20,519 nucleotides of DNA from positions 1-20,519 of the IMG/VR virus record IMGVR_UViG_3300025096_000170; one strand, given 5' to 3'. Shown here in pieces: positions 5,488 to 14,846 of this stretch. Every line of letters starts with the position of its first letter. Position 1 is the first letter of the stretch. Position numbers and translations under genes: made by a program. The notes beneath the pieces are model-generated. The model was not told the origin of the DNA. It did no database searches and was given only the letters and a program-made list of their open reading frames with translations. Origin of the DNA: a virus.

Positions 5488-6666
5488 ATGGCACAGCAGA
5501 ATGCTAATGCCAATTCCAATCCTAATTTTTTAGGTAGAATTGGTGATACTGGAACGTATAACGCATCCAATAACAGAGATTTATATCTCAAAATTTTCAG
5601 TGGGGAGTTATTCAAAGGCTTCCAACATGAATCAATAGCACGTGACCTTGTTACTAAGCGTACCCTTAAGAACGGCAAATCATTGCAGTTCATCTACACG
5701 GGTCGCACAAAAGCCGAGTACCACACACCTGGTCAGGCTATATTAGGTAACACGGACAACGCGCCTCCAGTAGCAGAGAAGACCGTTACGGTTGACGATC
5801 TACTTATCAGTTCAGCTTTCGTATATGAATTAGATGAGACCCTGGCTCACTATGAGTTAAGGGGAGAGATCTCTCGTAAGATCGGTTATGCTCTAGCTCA
5901 AACATATGATAGAAAGATTTTCCGTTCTATCACTAGAGGTGCTCGTGCAGCTAGCCCAATTAGTAAGTCTAGCTTCGTAGAACCAGGTGGGTCACAGATC
6001 CGCGTTGGTACAACTGCGCAGGCTAACAATGCTTACGACTCAGATAAGCTCGTGGACGCATTCTATGATGCCGCGGCTGCTTTAGATGAGAAGGGTATTT
6101 CGGGTGAAGGGCGTGTAGCCGTATTGAACCCAAGACAATATTACACTTTGATACAAAACGTATCAGGTAATGGTCTAATCAACCGTGACGTACAAGGTAC
6201 AGCCTTGCAGTCTGGTAAAGGTATTATTGAAATTGCAGGTATCACTATCTACAAATCAATGAACATACCGTTCTTCGGAAACTTTGGTACTAAGCTCGGA
6301 GGCACTGCAGGTGCTGAAGATCCTGGTGAAACCTCACCTGGTAACACTGGTACCTTCGTTGGCGAAGATATGCTCGACGACGAAGCAGTTGCAACTACTG
6401 CATATGGTTCACGTAATGACTACGGTACTGATGAAAGATTCGCTCACTCTTGCGGATTGATCTTCCAGCGTGAAGGCGCAGCTGTAGTTGAAGCAATTGG
6501 TCCTCAAGTTCAAGTAACTTCAGGTGATGTATCCGTGATTTACCAGGGAGACGTCATTCTAGGACGCTTGGCAATGGGCAGTGACTATCTAAATCCTGCT
6601 GCTTGTGTTGAACTCATAGCTGGTGCAGCTCCTGCAAACAGTACCGAGAAAACCGACGGCTGGTAG
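5488..6666 (+). CDS. Major capsid protein, T7 gp10 family
   Basis: This 392-residue HK97-fold coat protein aligns by eye with T7 gp10A. Matches include LYLKIFSGELFKGF (T7 LFLKVFGGEVLTAF), GKSLQFIYTGRTKAEYHTPGQ (T7 GKSAQFPVLGRTQAAYLAPGE), TVDDLLISSAFVYELDETLAHYELRGEIS, then a long helical and beta region with VAVLNPRQYYTLIQN. It forms the icosahedral shell. It is longer than T7 gp10A (345); the loop at about residues 270-310 (GGTAGAEDPGETSPGNTGTF) is Gly/Glu-rich and may be surface exposed. The start has no Shine-Dalgarno (CCATAACA before ATG), as common in cyanobacteria. A strong terminator follows, so the gene stands as its own transcription block. I see no gp10B-type frameshift extension. 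Confidence 0.97.
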   Translation: MAQQNANANSNPNFLGRIGDTGTYNASNNRDLYLKIFSGELFKGFQHESIARDLVTKRTLKNGKSLQFIYTGRTKAEYHTPGQAILGNTDNAPPVAEKTVTVDDLLISSAFVYELDETLAHYELRGEISRKIGYALAQTYDRKIFRSITRGARAASPISKSSFVEPGGSQIRVGTTAQANNAYDSDKLVDAFYDAAAALDEKGISGEGRVAVLNPRQYYTLIQNVSGNGLINRDVQGTALQSGKGIIEIAGITIYKSMNIPFFGNFGTKLGGTAGAEDPGETSPGNTGTFVGEDMLDDEAVATTAYGSRNDYGTDERFAHSCGLIFQREGAAVVEAIGPQVQVTSGDVSVIYQGDVILGRLAMGSDYLNPAACVELIAGAAPANSTEKTDGW

Positions 6667-6686
6667 TATATATTTTATTCACATAA

Positions 6687-6714
6687 GGGGGGTTCTCACG
6701 ACCCCCTTTTTTTT
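6687..6714 (+). terminator. Intrinsic terminator after the capsid gene (T7 T-phi equivalent)
   Basis: A GGGGGT/ACCCCC stem (within 6687-6706, loop TCTCACG) is followed by eight T residues (6707-6714), 20 bases after the capsid stop. The position is the same as the T-phi terminator of T7, which lets capsid mRNA exceed the downstream tail messages. Confidence 0.92.
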
Positions 6715-6728
6715 ATTCATATTTCTTT

Positions 6729-7346
6729 ATGGCTACCTCGACAATTGACACCGATACCGAACTATCCGCAGTGAACTCAATTTTGGGTAGCATCGGTCAA
6801 TCTCCATCCACAGCAACATCTATTGATTTCACTAACCCAGAAATATCTTATATCTATAACATTTTAACTGAAGTTAACAAAGATGTACAGAATGAAGGTT
6901 GGCATTTCAACACAGAATATCACGTAGCTGTCGCACCTGACAGTTCTAAAAATATAAAGCTACCTGTACAAACTTTACGTTACACATTACATGACGGACA
7001 CGTTGATAAGACTAGGGATCTCGTCGTCAGAGATGGGAAATTATATGATTTGGTTGAACATACTTATGAGTTCGATGAAACAATATACTTAGATGTAGTA
7101 TCCCTTTATAAATTTAACGATCTACCTAATATATTTCAAAGGTATATAACTTATAGAGCTGCGGTTAGAGCTGCAACTCAGTTAGTTTCTAACCCACAAT
7201 TGGTACAACTTTTACAAACGGACGAAGCAAAAGGAAGAGCTGCTTGTATAGAGTACGAATGTGATATGGGTAACCATTCTTTCTTTGGTGTCCCTCATGA
7301 AAGTGCATATCAAGCATACCAACCGTACAGATCATTGAGGCGTTAA
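6729..7346 (+). CDS. Tail tubular protein A (gatekeeper/adaptor), T7 gp11 family
   Basis: This 205-residue protein contains the family's N-terminal pattern ELSAVNSILGSIGQSPS (T7 ELSAVNDILASIGEPPV), GWHFNTE in place of T7 GWTFNIE, and CIEYECDMGNHSFF near the C-terminus (T7 CMEYEMDYGGYNML). gp11 forms a dodecameric ring between portal and nozzle and provides the site where the tail fibres attach. The length is near T7 gp11 (196). It starts 14 bases after the terminator T-run, without a Shine-Dalgarno. Its stop is directly followed by the gp12 ATG, and GAGG in its last codons serves gp12. Confidence 0.95.
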   Translation: MATSTIDTDTELSAVNSILGSIGQSPSTATSIDFTNPEISYIYNILTEVNKDVQNEGWHFNTEYHVAVAPDSSKNIKLPVQTLRYTLHDGHVDKTRDLVVRDGKLYDLVEHTYEFDETIYLDVVSLYKFNDLPNIFQRYITYRAAVRAATQLVSNPQLVQLLQTDEAKGRAACIEYECDMGNHSFFGVPHESAYQAYQPYRSLRR

Positions 7347-10300
7347 ATGGCAACAATTACACAAACAATACCTACATATACTGGCGGGATTTCTCAACAG
7401 CCTGATGAGCTTAAAGTACCAGGTCAGTTAAATGAAGCAAAAAATGTTTTACCAGATGTCACCCACGGTTTAGTTAAAAGACCAGGCGCTAAATTAATTA
7501 AGTCTTTAAGTGACGGTACTAATAATTCTTATGCAACAGGTCAATGGTTTCATTACTATAGAGATGAGAACGAACAATATATAGGACAAATCATACGTAG
7601 AACTGGACATGCTGATGATGGTAAGGTTCGTATGTGGTCTTGCTTAGATGGGTCTGAAAAAACTGTTGCTGTAGGTTCATCTGCTACTAAACCAGGTGGT
7701 GGTTCGATCACACCTGTTGAATATTTAAAACACACTGCTGATCATGATATCCAAACACTAACATTAAACGATCATACATATATGTGTAATCGTAATGTTA
7801 CAGTGGAGATGGATAATGCGACAAGTAATGTTAATGCTTGGCAAGAAACTGCTAGACCACCTGAAGCATTTATAGAATTAAAAAATGTAGCATACTCTAA
7901 ACAGTATGCTCTTAATTTATATGCAGGTACTAGTGAACGTAATGCTTATTGTGCAACTAGAGTTTCGTGTGATCGAGTTCTAGACACTAGTAATACGTGT
8001 CAACACCAAGCTATTGTACAAAATGATACATGGTACCCACCAGAAGGAATTGAACCTGGTACAATGGATGGTACGACACGTACTGGTACTGGTAATAATG
8101 AAGGATGGACTAAATCATGTGGAAGTGGTGGTGTTTATAATTATAAAGGTGACTTAGTACTGGATCAACATTTGTTATGTGTTGGTGTTGATACATTTCA
8201 AGTTACTCCAGGAAGAGCGTATGAAAAAAGATCTAATTCTAATGGCGTAGAAGATTTTTATTATTACTACAGAGATAATCAAAAACGAGCCGATAATGAA
8301 GTTCATAGATTATACTTTAATGAAAACCAGACATGGTTAACTGGTCATAAATATAAATTAACTAATACAGCTACTAGTGTGTCTGTTGAATGGACTGCAG
8401 GTAGTGGTACAGGTCTCGGTGAACAAGCTGAAAAAATTTTCGAGGGCTGGGAAGCTCATAGTAATTGGGGAACCTTAACTACTGATTATGACATACTTCG
8501 GAGAGGGTATACTAACAATAGTCCTTGGAGTGCAGCTGATAGTAGAACTGTTCAAAAGACTGGATTAGATCTTGTTTTCAGATCTAAAACAAACTCTAAT
8601 GTATATGGTAGTGGTCGTTGGAAAGTTGAAGTACTAAATGGTAGTACTGTAGTCAGAACTTTTACTAGTACTATTTGGGCAAACCGTACTATTGAATCTA
8701 ATACGAATCCTATACCTAAACACCTTGCTGTTAAAATAGAAACTACAGGACAAACAACTGTTGTTGAAACTTCTAGTTACTCCGGTAAATATACAACGCA
8801 AAGTAATTTATTATTTGGAGGTAACGGATGGAAAGTAGGTGATTATTTCTACGTATGGATGACGGCTGGTAAATATAAAATCACTGTTGAAGATGAAAGT
8901 ATATCAAAAGTTAAAGCTGATTTAGGTTTAATACGACCGAAACCTACGCCTTTTACAGGTGAAACTGTAACTACTCCTGATAGTATTTTAGGTGATATAA
9001 GGCAAGCTATTGTAGATGCTACAACCGAAACAGGTGGGGCAATAGGTTGGGTAGACTCACACATAACACAAATTGGTAATGGTCTTTATATTACACGACC
9101 ATTAACTGGTGGTAGTTTCAATGGTACTTTTAACGTTAGCACACCTAACAGTGAATTACTAAATGTCTTTACAGATAAAGTTGGTGATGTAGCAGACTTA
9201 CCGAAAGAATGTAAACATGGTTATGTATTAAAAGTTTCCAATAGTGACTCAGCTACTGAAGACGATTACTATGTAAAATTCTTTGGTCATAATGATAGAG
9301 ACGGTCCTGGTGTATGGGAAGAGTGTGTTAAACCTGGTGCTGCGATTCGCTATGCTAAAGGTACTATGCCTGTTGATTTAATTCGAACAGCAGATGGTAA
9401 CTTTAGATTAACATTTTTAGATGGTACAGATTATACGATTAGTAGTGTAACTTATACAACGGAAGCTTGGGAGCCTGCTTTAGTAGGTGATACAGATCCA
9501 GAAGGTGAAGCTACGAACCCTTGGGCAAGCTTTGTTGGTAAAAAAATTACACAAATGCTATTCTTTAGAAATAGGTTGTGTTTGTTTGCTGACGAAAACG
9601 TTATAATGTCTCAGCCTGGAGACTTCTTTAATTTCTGGGGTAAATCTGCAATAGCAGTTTCGCCTGTTGATGTGATAGATATATCAGCGAGCTCAGAATA
9701 CCCAGCAATTATCTACGATGGTATACAGGTTGGTAGTGGTCTTGTTCTATTTACTAAAAATCAACAATTCTTATTAACAACAGATAGTGATGTACTAAGT
9801 TCACAGACTGCTAAGATTAATGCATTAAGTACTTACAACTTTAACAATAAAACTAGTCCTATTAATTTAGGTACTTCACTTGGATTCTTAGATAATGCTG
9901 GTAAATTTTCACGTTTCTTAGAAATGACTACGGTCCAAAGAGACGGTGATCCACAAGTCTTAGATCAAAGCAAAGTTGTTGGTGATTTATTTGCTAAAGA
10001 TTTAAGAGTCATATCTAATTCCAGGGAAAATTCAGTTGTATTCTTTAGTAAAGATTTAGATACAACTTTATATGGATATCGATACCATAACTTAGTAGAT
10101 AAACGCTTACAGCAAGCATGGTTCACTTGGGAATTTGATAGTAAAATACGATATCATTGTGTCTTAGATGACTCATTATATATGGTATTACAGACTAAAG
10201 ATTCTCCACAAACTGATATGTTAGTGAGAATAGATCTAAAGTTAACTGATACCTCTGATACTGTTAGTGATTTAAACGAAACGGTTGGACCTACTTTAAC

Positions 10301-10994
10301 AGCTGATGATACTTTATATAGAATCCATTTAGATCATAGTACAGTATGTACCACAGCAGCAAATACATTAACATATAACGCAACCACTAATAAAACTACA
10401 TTCACATTACCTAGTAATTATCCTGTAGTAGCTGGTGGTCAGTTAGCGGTATATGTTCTTGAGAATAATGCTTCAGGTGCGGATAACACATTCCAAGGAA
10501 TGACCGCGAACGCATCTCTGTCAGGTACTACTGTCACTTTAGATAATAATTGGAAAACATATATTAATACTAGTGGTACTACAGTCACACCCGCATATAG
10601 TTGGGTGTTAGGTTATCTTTATGAAATGAAAGTTGAATTCCCAACGATTCATTATCAAAAAGCTGCTGCAGCTGGTGATAAATATCGATCTGAAACACAA
10701 GGTTCTTTAACAGTACATCGTGCAAAGTTAAGTCTTGGTGATTCTGGTTTATATAAAACAACTTTAAAGAGAACAGGTAAAACAGATTTTGTTCAAACTA
10801 TAGAACCTACAATAGCTGATGCTTATGATGCTAATCAAATATCACTTACTCAAGAATCAACTAAAGTAATACCTATCTATGAGCGTAACACTAACGCAAC
10901 ATTAATTTTAGAATCCACACACGCTTCACCAGCGACATTATATTCAATGACATGGGAAGGCGATTACACCAACAAATTCTACAGACGTGTCTAA
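7347..10994 (+). CDS. Tail tubular protein B (nozzle), T7 gp12 family, with a large insertion
   Basis: This 1215-residue protein is much longer than T7 gp12 (794). The N-terminus (YTGGISQQPDELKVPGQLNE...VKRPGAKL) and the core (VDLIRTADGNF, NPWASFVGKKITQMLFFRNRL, FADENVIMSQPGDFFNFW) match T7 gp12, as does the C-terminal end (SMTWEGDY...RR). gp12 is hexameric and forms the tail nozzle through which DNA and the internal proteins leave. The extra length is mostly at about residues 195-540, between segments that correspond to neighbouring parts of the T7 protein. It is rich in Thr, Asn, Ser, Gly and aromatics and has several Cys in its first third. This looks like one or more beta-sandwich domains decorating the nozzle surface, possibly for host binding. 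The start follows the gp11 stop directly. Confidence 0.95.
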   Translation: MATITQTIPTYTGGISQQPDELKVPGQLNEAKNVLPDVTHGLVKRPGAKLIKSLSDGTNNSYATGQWFHYYRDENEQYIGQIIRRTGHADDGKVRMWSCLDGSEKTVAVGSSATKPGGGSITPVEYLKHTADHDIQTLTLNDHTYMCNRNVTVEMDNATSNVNAWQETARPPEAFIELKNVAYSKQYALNLYAGTSERNAYCATRVSCDRVLDTSNTCQHQAIVQNDTWYPPEGIEPGTMDGTTRTGTGNNEGWTKSCGSGGVYNYKGDLVLDQHLLCVGVDTFQVTPGRAYEKRSNSNGVEDFYYYYRDNQKRADNEVHRLYFNENQTWLTGHKYKLTNTATSVSVEWTAGSGTGLGEQAEKIFEGWEAHSNWGTLTTDYDILRRGYTNNSPWSAADSRTVQKTGLDLVFRSKTNSNVYGSGRWKVEVLNGSTVVRTFTSTIWANRTIESNTNPIPKHLAVKIETTGQTTVVETSSYSGKYTTQSNLLFGGNGWKVGDYFYVWMTAGKYKITVEDESISKVKADLGLIRPKPTPFTGETVTTPDSILGDIRQAIVDATTETGGAIGWVDSHITQIGNGLYITRPLTGGSFNGTFNVSTPNSELLNVFTDKVGDVADLPKECKHGYVLKVSNSDSATEDDYYVKFFGHNDRDGPGVWEECVKPGAAIRYAKGTMPVDLIRTADGNFRLTFLDGTDYTISSVTYTTEAWEPALVGDTDPEGEATNPWASFVGKKITQMLFFRNRLCLFADENVIMSQPGDFFNFWGKSAIAVSPVDVIDISASSEYPAIIYDGIQVGSGLVLFTKNQQFLLTTDSDVLSSQTAKINALSTYNFNNKTSPINLGTSLGFLDNAGKFSRFLEMTTVQRDGDPQVLDQSKVVGDLFAKDLRVISNSRENSVVFFSKDLDTTLYGYRYHNLVDKRLQQAWFTWEFDSKIRYHCVLDDSLYMVLQTKDSPQTDMLVRIDLKLTDTSDTVSDLNETVGPTLTADDTLYRIHLDHSTVCTTAANTLTYNATTNKTTFTLPSNYPVVAGGQLAVYVLENNASGADNTFQGMTANASLSGTTVTLDNNWKTYINTSGTTVTPAYSWVLGYLYEMKVEFPTIHYQKAAAAGDKYRSETQGSLTVHRAKLSLGDSGLYKTTLKRTGKTDFVQTIEPTIADAYDANQISLTQESTKVIPIYERNTNATLILESTHASPATLYSMTWEGDYTNKFYRRV

Positions 10995-11496
10995 TTACAT
11001 TCACCCCATTACGATGGAGGCAGCTCTCGAAGTTGCCTCTAATCTACGTGACGATGACCGACGAGAGGTCGAAGAAGGTCATGGCGTAGATCCACTTATT
11101 TATCTAACTACTGTAGCAAAAGAATACTCAGGCGACTGTGTATGGTTTGAAGTGCCTAACGGCAAGACTGCCGGGATGGCTGGCGTCAGTAATGATAATG
11201 ACTCTGTTTGGATGCTTTGTACGAATGCGATACATGAGTATCCAATTACTTTTGCTAGAGAAGCCAAGCGGTTTATTGAACGCCAACCTAATAAACTTCT
11301 TTGGAATATAGTAGATAAACGTAATACAATCCATTTGAAATTATTAAAATTTCTAGGGTTCAAGTTTTTAAGAGAACTTAAATACGGACCCAATAACTTA
11401 TCCTTTATCGAGTTTTGCCGTGTGCGCACCAGTAATGGCAGGGTTGAGTTTGGCTCAAGGAGTAATGGGCGGAATGGCAGGAGCCGCTCAAGCTAG
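10987..11496 (+). CDS. T7 gp13-like internal/assembly protein (acetyltransferase-like fold)
   Basis: This 169-residue protein sits in the T7 gene 13 position. The pattern YIHPITMEAALEVASNL, a GNAT-like DCVWFEVPNGKTAGMAGV segment, and LLWNIVDKRNTIHLKLLKFLGFKFL match the WNYVWVGNTSHIRFLKTIGAVF block of T7 gp13. In T7, gp13 is needed for infectious particles. Related proteins look like degraded GNAT acetyltransferases; no enzyme activity is implied here. GTG 10987 overlaps the end of gp12 by 8 bases and gives the expected N-terminus; ATG 11014 is an alternative. The last 25 or so residues are a Gly/Arg/Ser/Asn tail that shares DNA with the start of gp14. Confidence 0.8.
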   Translation: MSNYIHPITMEAALEVASNLRDDDRREVEEGHGVDPLIYLTTVAKEYSGDCVWFEVPNGKTAGMAGVSNDNDSVWMLCTNAIHEYPITFAREAKRFIERQPNKLLWNIVDKRNTIHLKLLKFLGFKFLRELKYGPNNLSFIEFCRVRTSNGRVEFGSRSNGRNGRSRSS

Positions 11497-12283
11497 AGCC
11501 AGCAACAAAGCTGCAATGAGACAATATAAGCATCAACTAAAAGTTCGTGAACGTAATTGGTTTCAAGAGCTTAGTATTTGGGGTGCTAAACGTAATAAAT
11601 ATAAGAAAGATCTTAATGAAAATGATCTTGCTGCAAAGAGAGGCTACACTCAAGCACAAGTAGGTCTTAATGAAGTATACGCTTCAACTCTACAAAGCAA
11701 TGAAAAAGCTCTTATTGAATTCATGTCTAAGCATGGTAAGATGGGCGCTGCAGGTAGAACTGGTAGACGTGTACAACGAATGGAATTAGGTGAAATAGCT
11801 GCTTTAGAACGTCATGCAGGACGTGCTCGGTATGCAGTTACTCAATCTAGAGAGAAATTCAAAGCAAATGTTGAAAATATAAGATTACAACAACTTAGCA
11901 GTCGTAGTCAATTATTTGGTAAGGTTGCATTTGAACCTGTACCAGATGTTGCACCACCACCTCCAGTACTACAAAGTACTTCAGCCCCATTAATGATGGG
12001 TATTATGAGTGGCGTTATGAATGCTGCAATGGGACTAGCAAGTGCACCTAAAGGTCCAGGTGATATGAAGGGAATGTTTGGTGATTATTCTGGCATCCAA
12101 GGAAGTATGACAAGTAGTCCGTGGGCTTCACCAATTTCAGGAAGTAGTTCATTTACTGGCTTTAATCCAGGCTCTAGTTTACCTAGCTTTAGTGGTATGG
12201 GTAGTTATTTTACACCTTCACCTATTCAATGGAACAAACCTTTAATAGGGGATTTTGGATTAGGATCTAATGCTTTTGCTTAA
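11420..12283 (+). CDS. Internal virion protein B, T7 gp14 family
   Basis: This 287-residue protein has the features of T7 gp14: an MC N-terminus (T7 MCWMAA; here MCAPVM), a short Gly/Ala hydrophobic segment (AGLSLAQGVMGGMAGAAQA), then a long Lys/Arg/Gln-rich helical region (about 30-170), and a flexible Pro/Gly/Ser/Met C-terminus. In T7, gp14 is ejected first and forms a pore in the outer membrane. The start was set at GTG 11420 because of the MC ending match; ATG 11435 is the alternative. The gene overlaps gp13 by 77 bases. It is about 90 residues longer than T7 gp14, mostly from the Pro/Gly/Ser tail (about 175-287). Confidence 0.85.
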   Translation: MCAPVMAGLSLAQGVMGGMAGAAQARASNKAAMRQYKHQLKVRERNWFQELSIWGAKRNKYKKDLNENDLAAKRGYTQAQVGLNEVYASTLQSNEKALIEFMSKHGKMGAAGRTGRRVQRMELGEIAALERHAGRARYAVTQSREKFKANVENIRLQQLSSRSQLFGKVAFEPVPDVAPPPPVLQSTSAPLMMGIMSGVMNAAMGLASAPKGPGDMKGMFGDYSGIQGSMTSSPWASPISGSSSFTGFNPGSSLPSFSGMGSYFTPSPIQWNKPLIGDFGLGSNAFA

Positions 12284-12289
12284 TTAATT

Positions 12290-14827
12290 ATGGTACAAAT
12301 TAAACCTTTTCAAGGGGGCGAATTTAATCAAGTCCAAACCACTGATTACGTCCCAGAATTACAGCGCGGTTATGAAAAATATAACCGTAGCGTTGATAGA
12401 GCCGAAGGATTTGCTCGGCAAAATGATGACCGACTAATTAAAATGGCAGGTCAGAGTTGGGAAGCATTAGCTGAACTCTCAGGCAGCTTACAGAAATTTG
12501 TTGGTGAAAAAGTTAAAGAAAAACAAGCAGCTGATATGGCTAAAGGGTTTAATGATTACCATATTCATGGTATGAGACCTTCAACCATAGAAGCCTTTAA
12601 AGCTGAAGAAAAAAGAATAGAGGACGAAGATACAGATTTAAGTAAAATAATTGTAGATATGGATAACGAACCAGAAAGTAATATTTTTGTTACTGAACGG
12701 ATGTATAAAACCTGGTCAGCTTCTAGGCAATTAGGTTTTGTTAAAGCGTGGTCCCAACAACAATTAACTGATTATAATCCAGGATTAATACCTGAAATAC
12801 AAAATGCTCTTGACCCAGCTCAACGTAATGCTGCTTTAACTGCTTATAGGCAGAAATTTTATGAACGTTTTGAGGGAATGAATCCTGCTTTAGTTCATGA
12901 ATATGTTATCAAAGCGGCACGTGAGAAAGATAAAACGGCATATAATTCATGGTATACTAAAGTTAAAGAAACTACTGAAGCTGCACGTACCGAAGAAGCT
13001 TCAATTAAATTAGATAATTCTCTTCAAAGAGGTGATGGTGAAGCTGTTCTAGCTGCTATTAGTACACAAGAATGGAGAATGGGTGGTATTGATAAAGCTA
13101 GAGAGTGGGCAGATAAGCGTGTACTAGCTTTAATTAAAGGTAATGCACTTGGTCCAGATGGTAAAGCTAATTCTAGAGATACCTTAGAAGACATAATTAC
13201 TACTGAATTCAAAGGAAGAGATGGTGGTACACATACTTTAGAATCTCTTTGGCCTGGTTTAGCTAAAAAGTGGCACAAGCAGATGATTACCACTATGAAA
13301 GGTGACTTTGAAGATGCGGAAGCTGTAAAAGAAGTTGCAGCTAAAACTATGGAGCAACGTCAACTTACAATACTTCAAGATCATCTTGATAAAAACGGTA
13401 CGCTTCCTGATAAGCTTATAGATGAATCTATAGCAGCAATAAACGAAACACATGGCTGGTATGATCCTGCAAAATTAAAAAAGATGAAGCAACAATCTAG
13501 TTTAACTGCAGTTCAGCTTAGGAAATCTGAAAAAGAATTAGAGAAATTAGTTAAAACTGGTGGGTTAACAGAAGACAAGCTTGCTGAATTTCCTTACCAA
13601 TTACAGCGTAAATGGGTAGATGTCGCGCGTCTACAAACTACAGCTGCTACTACTACTAATACTCATACAAAAATTATAGCTGCTATGATTAAAAGTAAGG
13701 ATAAATTAATCCCTGGTGGTGATAGTAGTGGGTCCGGTGTAGCATTAGAAGCTCTGATGAGAGCTAAATATCACACTCTAATTGATGAGGGTCTGGATGC
13801 AGAAGCTGCATTTAACAAAGTTAGAACAGATTTAGAAATACAGTTCGAAAAGAAAGGTTTTATAACGAAAGATGGTTTTGATGTATTTCCTCCAAAAACA
13901 GATGTAGCACGTCGAGTTAATAATCATACAAAAGAGATGGGACGTAGAACCAAACTTCTTGATACTCAAGGTGAGGCAGTTATTAATACACCAGGCGCTA
14001 TTTATGATAAAACTGAACTTACAGCAATGGAAAGTCAGTTTGGTCCTAATTTCAGACCTTCTAAAGAATTACTGTGGTGGACTGAAAAAACAGGTGTAAA
14101 TCCATTAGTTATAATTAATGGTCAACGTAAAGCACTGGATATGGACCCATTGGAAGATTTACCATCGTTTAAATTTTTAGATGAGAATTATGGTAAGAGT
14201 ACTATGCAGAAATTATGTAGTCAAAACCTTGGTACAAACGCTACATGTTCAGAATTAGGGAAAGTTGCGGTAGATAAGACTAGTATTTTTAACGCTACTC
14301 CTGAGTTTGTTCAATCTATCAGAGATGCTACTGATGCTACTGATCCTGTTGGTTCCGTAACTAAAACTATACATAAAACAACACCTAACAAAGTTCTGGC
14401 AGCTCTAGAAATGAGTCTGCTGAATCCTACTATATTTGAAGGAGATCCGAATGAGGATGGTGCAGATATATTTAATAAATTAAGTGATGATGAGAAAAAA
14501 ACCTACCATGCAATTACGTATAAATATGCTGAAACTTCGGAAGAACAAGAAGAAGCTTTAAATAATTTATTAAGAGATCGCTTTACAACTCCAGATGATA
14601 TCGGAACAGCAGGGTTCCCACAAGCTCCTGTAGAAGAAGTACAAACCGAAGAACCACCAACACCTACTAAAACTAAAACTAAAAAACCTATGACTTTTAC
14701 CTGGGCTAATGATGCCGATAAAGGTAGAAAAGAAGGTGAAGTATTTACTGTAAATGGTATAAAATATAAAATGGTTAAACGAGGTGGAAGTGGTACTCGC
14801 AAGCATTTAGGACGTCAACGTGTTTAA
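12290..14827 (+). CDS. Internal virion protein C, T7 gp15 family
   Basis: This 845-residue, mainly helical, charged protein is in the T7 gene 15 position (T7: 747 residues). In T7, gp15 forms part of the internal core and, after ejection, a periplasmic tube with gp16. The identification is by position, size and composition; the N-terminal segment QVQTTDYVPELQRGYEKYNRSVDRAE is typical of cyanophage members as I recall. Most of the protein reads as helical repeats. The C-terminus has a Pro/Thr/Lys linker (about residues 778-800) and then a small basic module containing GEVFTVNGIKYKMVKRGGSG. I see no lysozyme or transglycosylase motif. It starts 6 bases after gp14, without a Shine-Dalgarno. Confidence 0.87.
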   Translation: MVQIKPFQGGEFNQVQTTDYVPELQRGYEKYNRSVDRAEGFARQNDDRLIKMAGQSWEALAELSGSLQKFVGEKVKEKQAADMAKGFNDYHIHGMRPSTIEAFKAEEKRIEDEDTDLSKIIVDMDNEPESNIFVTERMYKTWSASRQLGFVKAWSQQQLTDYNPGLIPEIQNALDPAQRNAALTAYRQKFYERFEGMNPALVHEYVIKAAREKDKTAYNSWYTKVKETTEAARTEEASIKLDNSLQRGDGEAVLAAISTQEWRMGGIDKAREWADKRVLALIKGNALGPDGKANSRDTLEDIITTEFKGRDGGTHTLESLWPGLAKKWHKQMITTMKGDFEDAEAVKEVAAKTMEQRQLTILQDHLDKNGTLPDKLIDESIAAINETHGWYDPAKLKKMKQQSSLTAVQLRKSEKELEKLVKTGGLTEDKLAEFPYQLQRKWVDVARLQTTAATTTNTHTKIIAAMIKSKDKLIPGGDSSGSGVALEALMRAKYHTLIDEGLDAEAAFNKVRTDLEIQFEKKGFITKDGFDVFPPKTDVARRVNNHTKEMGRRTKLLDTQGEAVINTPGAIYDKTELTAMESQFGPNFRPSKELLWWTEKTGVNPLVIINGQRKALDMDPLEDLPSFKFLDENYGKSTMQKLCSQNLGTNATCSELGKVAVDKTSIFNATPEFVQSIRDATDATDPVGSVTKTIHKTTPNKVLAALEMSLLNPTIFEGDPNEDGADIFNKLSDDEKKTYHAITYKYAETSEEQEEALNNLLRDRFTTPDDIGTAGFPQAPVEEVQTEEPPTPTKTKTKKPMTFTWANDADKGRKEGEVFTVNGIKYKMVKRGGSGTRKHLGRQRV

Positions 14828-14846
14828 ACATTAACATAAAAAAACT

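Noticed and set aside
11100-11429. 109-codon minus-strand ORF within gp13
   Set aside because: It is a shadow of the gp13 frame, with no ribosome binding site and no domain.
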